Shown: positions 12,923 to 22,375 of the stretch, piece after piece
Layout: every line of letters begins with the position of its first letter
Position numbering within the stretch: position 1 is the first letter of the stretch
The notes under the pieces: model-generated
Database searches by the model: none
Told to the model about the DNA's origin: nothing
The model's input: only the letters and a program-made list of their open reading frames with translations
Position numbers and translations under genes: made by a program
Assembly: GCA_028641055.1 (NCBI GenBank)
Contig: CM054062.1
Coordinates: 170,383,715 to 170,447,714, forward strand
Direction: 5' to 3'
From: Alopecurus myosuroides
Taxonomy: Eukaryota; Streptophyta; Magnoliopsida; Poales; Poaceae
Length of the DNA stretch: 64,000 bases

Positions 12923-12940
12923 CTCCCCGGCAACAGTGCC
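12923..12940 (-). other. Primer-binding site of Athila-2 (tRNA-Asp type, two changes)
   Basis: The - strand reads TGGCACTGTTGCCGGGGA, against TGGCGCCGTTGCCGGGGA complementary to the 3' end of plant tRNA-Asp. It lies 9 bases inside the 5' LTR end. Confidence 0.8.
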
Positions 12941-12949
12941 AGAAAATCT

Positions 12950-14204
12950 TGATGGAGTGTGTACACACGCTCGTTGGGAGACCCCAAGCGCAAGGTGTGA
13001 AGAGTGCAGCAGCAAGTTTTCCCTCAGAAAAGAAACCAAGGTTGAATCGACCAGTAGGAGGACAAGAAATCTCAAAAGGTTGATGCAGCTGAGGTGGCAG
13101 GGCGCACTACCAGTTCAGCAGCAACGTGGAACCTACACGACACAATCAAATCGCTTTGCCCCAACGAAGCAGTGAGGTTGTCAATCTCACCGGTTTTGCT
13201 GAACACAAAGAGGTTAAACGTATGGTGTGGAAAACAGTATGAAAGCAGTATGAAAGCAGTGTCAAAGAAGTATGTGTATTATCAGTATGAGAAAATGGAC
13301 AGAGGTCCATAGTTCAGTAGTGATGTCTCTCCGTGAAAGATAAATAACATGTGTGGTGAACAAATTACAGCTGGGCAATTGACAGAAATGAAGGTTCCAC
13401 CGCAGTGCATATGCAATACATAAAGATTACTATGTGATTCATGCGGGCATTAAAACAAAATACACAGACCGTCATCCAACCGCATCTATGTCTAATAATC
13501 CACCCTCCAATATCATCCGAACAAACGTTGGGTATTAAGTTGCAAGCAACAGATTATCACAGTAGGCAAAGTGTGTAATGTAAACAATATAAACTAGGTA
13601 AACAACGTTGTTTTCTCCCTAATGGAAATATCACATCCTCCATCCATCACGTTTCTGTCACTCGAGCACAGATGCAAACGAGGCATGAACCCACTATCGA
13701 GCATAAATACTCCCTCTTGGAGTTACTAGCATCTACTTGGCCAGAGCATCTACTAATAACGAGAGCATACAAGGCGGCCTCGGGTGTTTCTCGGGACGAA
13801 GTGGTATATTTTTAGGGTTAATATGTCGGGGGTATAAATAGGCGAAAGGACAAAGGCGGTGGAGGCCTGGGGTCCCCACACCACCCCATGGCGAGGACAG
13901 GGGGCGCGCCGCCCTATGGTGTGGCCCCCTTGTGGCCCCCATTCGGGCCTCTTCGGGACTCCGTGGAACCTTCGGGAATTCTAGGACCTCATGACTTCAA
14001 ATTTTCCAATTCCGAGAATATTTCCAGAACAACTTTTCTGAAACTAAAAATAGCAGAAAACATGGAACTGGCTCTATGGCATCTTGTTAATAGGTTACTG
14101 CGCAAAATCGATAAAAATGACATAAAGTGTATAGCAAACATGTAGGAAACAACATGAAAACAACACGGAACATCGGAAATTAAGGATACGTTTATGACGC
14201 ATCA
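12950..14204 (-). repeat. 5' LTR of Athila-2, with an internal deletion
   Basis: The 1255 bp run TGATGG...GCATCA. Compared with the 3' LTR, the stretch corresponding to about 8105-8425 is missing at 13765-13772, where AGAGCAT joins directly to GGCGGCCTCGGG. The loss lies in the transcribed (R/U5) half in element sense. Confidence 0.88.
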
Positions 14205-14209
14205 CTGTG

Positions 14210-14274
14210 CACATCAAACCTTCCTCTTGGCACATCAAACCTTCCTCCCAATCTGTGCAAGTCGTGCACCATCA
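14210..14274 (+). repeat. 5' LTR of Athila-1, terminal 65 bases
   Basis: This resumes the LTR after the Athila-2 insertion and ends GCACCATCA, as does the 3' LTR at 19926. It contains a local duplication, CACATCAAACCTTCCTC twice, that the 3' LTR does not have. Confidence 0.85.
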
Positions 14275-14285
14275 AAGCTATTTTC

Positions 14286-14303
14286 TGGCGCCGTTGCCAG
14301 GGA
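14286..14303 (+). other. Primer-binding site of Athila-1 (tRNA-Asp)
   Basis: TGGCGCCGTTGCCAGGGA differs at one base from the complement of the plant tRNA-Asp 3' end. It lies 11 bases after the LTR end. Confidence 0.9.
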
Positions 14304-14396
14304 GGAAGAGAATTTCTGCAAGGGGAGTCTCTCACTTCCAATCTCTTTACTTTGTTATTGTTTTTCTTGTTACTTTCTTTATCATGCTTGCTAGCA

Positions 14397-15768
14397 ATGT
14401 TTGATGTCTTTGAAACTAGATTTTATTTGCAAGGTGGGTTCACGGATGAACAGCAAAAATATTATAAGGAACACCGCTTGTCACAAAAAGGGATACACTT
14501 ATGGGAGCAAATTAATAAATTGCTTGACTATGCTAAACTTGTGATCTACTTACAATGTTACTTATTGCTTTGATAAATCTTGTTGTTGTAGGAGGTATAA
14601 ACACCTCCCTTTTTAATGTGAGTATAATTATGATGTTACTATATCTTCTTATGTTATGGGAAATTATGACTTTGATGATGTGGAACAAATTGAGGAATTT
14701 ATTGCTTGGAAGGGTGCATTTGAAATTGCATATTTGCTTGAAAGTATTGATGATGCACCTTATAAATATGATATTTATGATATACCTGAATATTTCTTTG
14801 ATAATTACAAGGATTGTCATTACTACTTACTTCAATATCTTAATCAATTCTCTCCCCGAAAGGGAGAGACTAATGCATTGCAGGAACCTATGGAAGAAGA
14901 AACTGCTGAATCTGGAAGCTCATTGGATGAAAAAGAGGAGGAGAGTGATGATCAAGAGGAGGAAGAATGGAGCTACCCATGTCTACCTCCAAATGAGAGT
15001 AACTCTTTAACTCATAATTGTGATGATCCTATTGATTCTTTTGAAATATCCCTTTTTTATGAAACTGGTACTTGCTATACTTGTGATCTTGATACTACTA
15101 TGAATGAAACTTGTGAGAATGATATTGCTACTGTTATTTATGATAATACATGCTACTTGGATAAATCTTATGATAATCCTCTATTTATTCCAACTATTTA
15201 TATGCATGATAATGTGGAAGTTTGTTTAGAAAATTTATATGATAATGCTCTAGATGATGGTCCTATGTTACTTGATGCTATATATTATAATGCTACTGAA
15301 AATAGGATTTCTATAATGTGTCCTATACCTTTTAAGAGTGACCAACCATCTTGTTTTTCTATTGCTAAAAGTGGGAAATAAGAGGTTTTTATTTTTAATT
15401 TTGATCCCACTATTTTTGAGCTTGATATGAATTGTGTGCTTTTAGACCATGACAAACATGCTTTATATGATAATTATGTTGTTGAGTTTGTTCATGATGC
15501 TACTGAAAATTATTACGAGAGAGGAAAATATGGTTGTAGGAATTTTCATGTTACTAAAACACCTCTCTTTTTGTTGAAAGTTTTGAAGTTGCTATTGTTG
15601 TACCTTCCCATGATTTCTAGTTTGAGCTTCATTAATTTATTTCTTTACAAGATTCCTATGCACAGGAAGTGGGTTAGACTTAAATTTTCTTTATGCTTGC
15701 TTCTTGATGCTCTCTTTTTCTTAATTCATATTTCTTATGTGAGCATCCACTTGATTCCACTTTTCTAG
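14397..15768 (+). pseudogene. Orphan acidic/hydrophobic protein of Athila-1
   Basis: Counterpart of the - strand frame at 12829-11559 and likewise unrecognised. MFDVFETRFYLQGGFTDEQQ opens at 14397. The frame shifts between about 14573 and 14656 and continues with NYDFDDVEQIEEFIAWKGAF, IDDAPYKYDIYDIPEYFFDN and an acidic run (DEKEEESDDQEEEEW). A stop at 15379 separates the last 113 residues, which carry YYERGKYGCRNFHVTKTP and two hydrophobic segments (LKLLLLYLPMISSLSFINLF and FSLCLLLDALFFLI). The central part is rich in Asp, Tyr, Asn and Cys and contains repeated DN..Y motifs. Conservation of the reading frame between two copies that differ elsewhere argues that it once coded for protein. Confidence 0.65.
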
Positions 15769-18340
15769 GCCTAGCTAAAAGGCGTTAAAGAAGAGCACTT
15801 CTTGGGAGATAACCCATGGTTTTATTTTTTCTTTGTTTTAATCTGTTTTCTTTGCGTCAAGGGGTTGTATAGTTCTGTAGCAACTCCTTGTATGTTTATA
15901 TTCAAGTTTTGGTTGTGCCAAGTAAAGTTTCCGACGAAAGTTGGAGTTGGTTTTGGATTTCTACGCAAGAAACAGATTTCTCCGGTCCACCGTAAACAAT
16001 CGTATAAAATCCAGAAAGATCAGAATGCTCTGATTTGTTTTGGCTTATTCATCAGCTAATTCCAAAAAAAAACGTTCTTTAAGTTTTTCGATCTGAGCAA
16101 CGTAAGTGCCTCGAAAAAATTCATCTTTACAGACTGTTCTGGTTTTGGCAGATTCTACCCTTTTTCTTGCATTTGCTCTTTTACTATGTCAAGTGGATTT
16201 ATTTGCTTCATGAAACATCAGTGGCTGAAGCTAATGTTTAAAAGTATAAATAGCACTTGTGCCCATGCAGAAACCATGAATTTTTGTCTGTTGCACTAAC
16301 CCTCTAATGCGAATTACTCTTTGACTGTTGTGTGAAGGAAGTTTTCAAGGGTCAAGAGAAGAGGATGATATAATATGATCAAGAAGAGTGCAAGGTCAAA
16401 GCTTGGAGATTCCCCCGTGGTTCATCCCAGAAAATTCTAAGAATACTCAAGCATCTAAGCTTGGGGATTCCCAAGGTATCCCCTTCTTCATCAACAATTT
16501 ATCAGGTCACTTCTAGTGAAACTACATTTTTATTCGATCACATCATATGAAGTTTACTTGGAGCATCTGTCTGTTTTTCTTTTGTTTTCTTTTGTTTTCC
16601 TTGCTGCAATAATATAGTTGGACCCTAGCATTCTTTGTGTTGCAGAGACACATGCTCCGCTTTTTCGTTTGAATACTTGCTATGCTCGTATTCTTAATTT
16701 TTCTTCTAGTTGCTGCAAATTTCCTGTTTAGCTCCTATTTTTATTGCATCTCTTATTTAGAGCTGTTAGTTTTAGTAGAGTTGTGTTAGTACTCTCTTGT
16801 TTCATTGCTGCATCTCTTTGAGAGTTTTTGTTTATTATGAAATGCTTGGTGTTGGAAAGCAGTAGTACAGTTTTCGTGCTTTTAACGGTGCAATTAGAAG
16901 CTTGTATAGACTATGGCTAGACTTTTTCATGTCATGCTAGATGTCATTTTAATTCTAAACCCTAGTGGTTATTTTTGTAGCATTATTTGTCTCAAATAGC
17001 CGAGAGTTTTTAATGTTCCTTAGAAAGAATCATGATTTGTTCTTGCCATTTTGAAGCATAAATTTGTGGGGTTCTTCTTTGAATGTTTTATTTGGTTGAC
17101 TTGGCGCATGCCCACACCATATTTATGACTAAAACCAGTCACTTATAGCCTCTATGATCATTGAGTTTTTGAACTTGTAGTACCACTTATGCTTTGATTA
17201 ATGATGTTTTTGTCGCTATGCACAATTATGGCCATTATTGATCTCTTGATTTGTCGCTCCCAATCTTTTGCTAGCCCCACCAGTACTGAGTATGAGCTCT
17301 AATCGTGCATACAACTCCCAAAAACCAAAGTTTGCCAAATGTGTCCACCATACCTACCTACATGTGGTATTTAACTGCCACTCCAAAGTAAATTGCTCAT
17401 GTGTTACCTTTAAAACCTTCAAAATTACTTCTGTTTTGTGCTCCTGTTTTAGCTCATGAGGACGTAAATAGAGAATCTTATCTCACTTGTTGATTGGACT
17501 TTCACACCCTGGACTAGTGGCTTCATCCTCTTATCCAATTGATAGAAGAGCTGGCAGCAGGGTGCCCAGCCCGAAAGTAATATAACAAATTCTCTTCACT
17601 ATTTTTGCCCCTGATTTATCAGTCAAAGCATAATTGTGTAAACAGAAGAGAAAGAGGGATGACCTTCTACACAAATGTGTCCTTCTATGGGATCCAGTCT
17701 TGTGAAGTCTAGTTGTCTTGTGACGCACTGTATTTTCTGTTTACCATTCGTTGACATAACACCTCTCTTAAAAATGTTTTTAATACCTCTGTTTAACAAA
17801 ATAAAAGCTCTAGCACATGAGTTGATCCTTGCTTCCCTCTGCGAAGGGCCTTTCTTTTACTTTTATGTTGATTCTCCATCTTCTAACTTTATGCACAGTT
17901 GAGAGAGCATGGTTCCCATTCTGAGTTTAATGTGCATTTGTCCCAAAAACAATATTAATTGATTCATGATGTGTTATTGTTTGTTCTCAAATTATTTGTT
18001 CTAGTATTCCTCATGAACTTTGAAGGTGTCCAGGCATTTATGTTTTGCCCCACTCTTAAGGACAAGCAATATCACTTCCATGTTATCTCTATGCTTGAAA
18101 CAAATGTATAGCTTTTGAGTGCCTTATTATTCATGATTTTTTATTTGTGTTACTTCTCATGATGCAAGGTGATTGCTATGCTTTATTGTTAGAATTATAT
18201 TTATCATGCTTGTGTTAAAGTTCTATGATCTCAGCTATGCTTATGCTTTTATAATTTAGATGATCAAGTTCATGTTGGTAGCATGTCACCTTAGAAATTA
18301 TGTGTTTTTATCGTTTACCTACTCGGGGACGAGTAGGAAC
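15769..18340 (+). other. 3' internal region of Athila-1, no gene seen
   Basis: AT-rich and without conserved reading frames, homologous to the 3' region of Athila-2 (8870-11558) and in part to 27939-30550 and 42536-45240 in Athila-3 and -4. Conserved islands include ACGCTCCAAGTAAAC and the hairpin-like GGGGCATCCCCAAGCTT type motif near 16480. No pol remnants are visible. Confidence 0.75.
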
Positions 18341-18355
18341 TAAGCTTGGGGGTGT

Positions 18356-19926
18356 TGATACGTCATAAAATTATCTATAATTTTTGATGTTCCATGTTGT
18401 TTTCATTCCATATGCTACATGTTTTCCTTACACTTTATGTCGTTTTTATCGATTTCCCGGACTAACCTATTGACAAGATGCCACAGAGCCAGTTCCCTGT
18501 TTTCTGCTGTTTTTCGTTTCAGAAAAGTTGTTCTAGAAATATTCTCGGAATTGGAAAATTTGAAGCCCGGAAGTCTTAGAATTCCTGAAGGTTCCACGGA
18601 GTCCCGAAGAGACTCGGAGGGGGGCCACACCATAGGGCCGCGCACCCCCTGGCCGCGCCTGGGGGTGGTGTGGGCCCCTCGGGCGTCCACCACCATTGCC
18701 CTTTCGCCTATTTATTCCACCTGATACATCTACCCTAAAAATATACCACTTCGTCCCGAGGAACACCCGAGGCCTCCTTCATCGTCAACCCAAGATCGAA
18801 AGGATTCTGGAGCTCTCCCCGGCACCCTGCCGTGAGGGGAATTCACCACCGGAGGGGTCTACACCACCATGCCCCCTCCGGAGTGATGCATGAGTACTTC
18901 ATCCTTGGACTACGGGTCCATAGTAGTATCTAGATGGTTGTACTCTCCACCTTATGCCTCATGTTTAGATCTCATGAGCTGCCTCACATGATCGAGATCA
19001 TCTATATGTAATGCTACATGTTGTGTTTTCTGGGATCCGATGATTATTGAATGCTATGTCTGTTGATTATCAATCTATCATGTTATCTTCATGTGTATGT
19101 TATTTATGAACTTGCATGCTCTCCGTTGTTCATAGATGCTCTGGCCAAGTAGATGCTAGTGACTCCAAGAGGGAGTATTTATGCTCGATAGTGGGTTCAT
19201 GCCTCCTTTGCATCTATGCTCGAGTGACAGAAACGTGACAGATGGAGGATGTGATGTTGCCATTAGGGAGAAAACAACGATGTTTACTTAGTTTACATTG
19301 TTTACATTATACACCTTGCTTACTGCGATTATCCGTTGCTTGCAACTTAATACCCAACGTTTGTTCGGATGATATTCGAAAGGTTGATTATTAGTCATAG
19401 ATGCGGTTGGATGACGATCTATGTATTTTGTTGTAATGCCCACATGAATCTCATAGTAATCTTAATGTCGTGCATGTTCTTTATCTGTCAATTGCCCAGC
19501 TGTAATTTGTTCACCACACATGTTAGCTATCTTTTATGGAGAGACAACTCTAGTGAACTGCGGACCCCGGTCCATTTTCTTATTCTCATAATGCACACAC
19601 TGCTTCCACTGTTTTCACACTGCTGCTACTGTTTTCATATTGTTGTCCCCACCATACGTTTAACCTCTTTGTTATCAGCAAAACCGGTGAGATTGACAAC
19701 CTCACTGCTTCGTTGGGGAAAAGTTAATTGTTTGTGTTGTGTAGGTTCCACGTTGCTGCTGAACCGGTAGTGCGCCCTGCCATCTCAGCTGCATCAACCT
19801 TCTCAAGTTACTTCTAACTCCTACTGGTCGATTCAACCTTGGTTTCTTTCTAAGGGAAAACTTGCTTCTGTCCACATCAAACCTTCCTCTTGGGGTCTCC
19901 CAGCGAGTGCAAGTTCTGCACCATCA
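18356..19926 (+). repeat. 3' LTR of Athila-1
   Basis: A 1571 bp run TGATACGTC...CACCATCA, preceded by the PPT TAAGCTTGGGGGTGT and followed by TSD CCACA at 19927-19931. Confidence 0.93.
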
Positions 19927-19931
19927 CCACA

Positions 19932-20690
19932 CAACATAATCACGGACAACGAAACAATTTTTTCCATTGGAGAGCTGGCAAAATATTGCAGGCAAACCGG
20001 AATTCACCTTGATCTAGCGTCAGTGGCACATCCATAGTCCAATGTTCAAGTCAAACGCATGAATAGTTCCATTTTGCAAGGGATACGTCCTAGACTCGAA
20101 CGCCTCTTCATAGAGTAGCAGGAGCATGCGTAGAAGAGCTACCTTCGTGCTTTGGAGCATACACACAATGCCAAAAAGATAAAGGGGTCAGATGCCTTTT
20201 TTCCTAGTTTATGAAGTAGAAGCAGTACTTCCTACGAACATGATCCATGATAGCCCTTGAGTGCAAGCTTATGATGAGGCGGATGCCTAAATTGCACGAC
20301 AGGATGCCGTTGATCTTCTTGAATAAGAACGTGAACTTGTGCTACAAAGATCCTCCATTTATCAGCAAGGTTTAAGGCGATATCATAGCCGGACGATCAA
20401 GCACCGTTCCTTCAAAGAAGGTGATTTAGTGCTAAGAAGGGTGCAGGAAAGAAAGCACAAGTTATGGGAGGGACCTTTCTTCATTGGCAAACCTATGAAA
20501 AATGGGTCATACTACCTTCTAGATATTCGGGATGATGAAGATGACCCGAAAAATAGCAACCGAAAGAAGAAAAGTTGCATAGATGTAAAGCTAGGGAGAC
20601 AAAATGTCCATGGAGCATCCAACAGTTACGTCCTTTCTATATATATTCAATTCTATGTAAACATTATTGAGATCATGAAATAAAGTTTGT
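19932..20690 (+). pseudogene. Tat-A pol, 3' part: integrase core end and C-terminal domain
   Basis: This continues the integrase cut at 5764: NIITDNETIF (active-site Asp region), then ASVAHP and SNVQVKRMN with the usual Glu replaced by Lys, and ALEHTHNAKK. After several stops, 20339-20683 reads RRYHSRTIKHRSFKEGDLVLR, LWEGPFFIGKPMKNGSYYLLD, the integrase C-terminal fold shared by plant gypsy elements. There is no chromodomain, as expected for Tat. The active-site change and the stops make it non-functional. Confidence 0.88.
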
Positions 20691-21052
20691 CGGAAATCCA
20701 TGCAAAATCTTTTTTTGTATTTTAACATTTTAAGCATGTTCCGTCTTTTCTATTTCTCAATGATCATTCAATTTTCTTCAATGTTAACACGAATGTTTCC
20801 CGCGTGCTCGAAGTTAAGAAAACTGAATGCTTTTTAGCCTAAAAATGCTAACAGAACACTATATTTTTCCTGCATGCCTGGAGTTCATACTTTTGTTATC
20901 TCCCCATGTCCTTAAGTATTATCTGATTGTTTGAGTGTTGGGTCACTGGATTAGTAAGTTAAAGTGACAAAATGTATGACTCATGATTCCGAGTCAAACT
21001 GATTGGTTTCTTAACCCGATTGCTCGATGTGAAGATTTCATGCTTTCAGAAT
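20691..21052 (+). other. Tat-A region after pol, no gene seen
   Basis: AT-rich spacer between the end of pol and the antisense gene, interrupted at 21053 by a Mutator-like element. I see no conserved motif apart from the TSD at its right end. Confidence 0.6.
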
Positions 21053-22173
21053 GGAAAACGCTTAGAAGACCCCCCAGGGATCATGACGTCCCGTCCTCCT
21101 CATTCTTTTGCGTGACACGCGTCCCACCACACGACTAAAAATCAACGACGGGAACGAGTGGATGCGTGGTCCAGCATTGCCTTATCCCCTCATCGGTTAT
21201 CCTCCTCCACTAATCTCTCTTCTTCTTTCCTTCCTAGTAGCATAAGGTACACAGCCGCCGCCGTTCCACCCATGCGCCGCAGACTCCCCATTCCTCCCCA
21301 CACCTAGTTGCGCTCCATGCCGTCTTCGAGGAATCCCAAGCCGTACACCTCGCCGTTGACCTCTGCGACAGCAGAGACCTTTTTGTTCCTTCCTCTATGC
21401 CCACGGCCGCTTCCCCGAGCACGAGGCGGCTGGGATTTGCCGCACAGCTCGCCTCTGCGCTCGCCGCCTGCCACCGTCGTGGGGTCGCGCGCCGGGATGT
21501 AGCCCGGCGTTGAGGACAGCGACGCCTCGCCTCGGCCATGGCCGGCCTCCTACTCTGCATCGACCTCCACAACACTACCCCCACCTGGTTTGGGCCTCAC
21601 AGGATGCTGCAATGGGCCGGTGGTGCACCGCCATGCGACGGCGACGCCACTCCACCAGGCGCTCGCAAGAGGGCGTCTTCCTAGCTGATACAGAGGAACC
21701 TCCTGTAAGCTACGACAGTTTTGAAGCGCCAACGAAAATTTGCTACCTATCGTTTTTTCTTTTGCTATTTTTGTACAAAGTTTTTGCTACCGCAACTCCG
21801 GCGAGGTTGGACCTTTTGCTATAATAGAATAATTTTTTTGCTACAATGAGGTTATGTTTTTGCTATATCAGTATAAATTTTTTGCTATGGTATTCTCTGG
21901 CGAGCAAAAATCTTCCGGACACGAAATCGATTTTTTGATACTGTAGCATTTTTTTTTGCTACAGGTCTCCGGCGAGATCCCGGCGAGTCTCCGGCGAGAT
22001 TTGTTTTTTTTTGTTTTCTGAGATGAATCGTTTTTTGCTACATAAGAGCAGAAGCGGGTTTTTTTTTGCTACCGGAGCAAAAGCAGGATTTGGGACAAAA
22101 AAGGGACACGTGTCAGTAGGGGGACCCGGGGGATGAAAATTTTTGATCCCCCGGGGGACGCCCAACACTGTCC
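21053..22173. mobile_element. Mutator-like (MULE-type) non-autonomous element, possible Pack-MULE
   Basis: The left end reads GGAAAACGCTTAGAAGACCC and on to GGGATC. The complement of the right end reads GGACAGTGTTGGGCGTCCCC and on to GGGATC. They share GGA.A..G.T..G..G.CCCCC.GGG.ATC, an imperfect inverted repeat of about 29 bases. The flanks TTTCAGAAT (21044-21052) and TTTCGGAAT (22174-22182) form a 9-base target duplication with one mismatch, the Mutator hallmark. The left half (21230-21680) is GC-rich with no conserved frame. The right half has repeated T-runs ending in TTGCTAC. No transposase is present. Confidence 0.65.
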
Positions 22174-22182
22174 TTTCGGAAT

Positions 22183-22375
22183 CACTCAAACACTAAGAAA
22201 AGTTAAAACATAAAAACCAGAGAACTTAAAAGAATAGGAAGCTAATTGACTTGCAAAGATAAATTTACCGCAAAAGATTAAATTATTCATACAAAATAGG
22301 AATTAAGAATGCATTACATAATATTACATTATTAAAACAAGTATTGCATTATTCGGCATTTTGAAAGGTACAAGG
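22183..22375 (-). other. 3' flank of the Tat-A antisense gene
   Basis: AT-rich sequence downstream of the antisense gene stop (in - strand sense), likely its 3' untranslated region. It contains several AATAAA/TTTATT-like stretches (for example ATTAAATTATTC near 22278). Nothing else is recognised. Confidence 0.4.

Larger units (their letters stand above)
7299..14204 (-). mobile_element. Athila-2, same family as Athila-1, inserted inverted in its 5' LTR
   Basis: In element sense (- strand) the order is 5' LTR 14204-12950, PBS near 12940-12923, orphan reading frame 12829-11559, AT-rich 3' internal region, PPT near 8886-8870, and 3' LTR 8869-7299. The 3' LTR is 1571 bp but the 5' LTR only 1255 bp, because about 310 bp are missing at the junction near 13765. 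The PBS differs from the tRNA-Asp consensus at two bases. A near-perfect TSD marks both ends. The internal sequence is the same family as Athila-1 in inverted orientation. Confidence 0.92.
5770..19926 (+). mobile_element. Athila-1, Ty3/gypsy Athila-type element, non-autonomous, split by Athila-2
   Basis: LTRs of about 1.6 kb begin TGATAC and end CCATCA. The 5' LTR is 5770-7298 plus 14210-14274 and the 3' LTR is 18356-19926. The primer-binding site at 14286-14303 is complementary to tRNA-Asp, typical of Athila. The PPT is at about 18341-18355 (TAAGCTTGGGGGTGT). The exact CCACA target duplication defines both ends. The internal region holds one orphan reading frame (14397-15768) and then about 2.6 kb of AT-rich sequence without recognisable RT or integrase, so the element would depend on another for movement. 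Confidence 0.92.

Noticed and set aside
21234..21824. Small frames on both strands in the Mutator-like element
   Set aside because: Low-complexity Arg/Ala composition in several overlapping frames; no conserved motif, so coding cannot be supported without a search.
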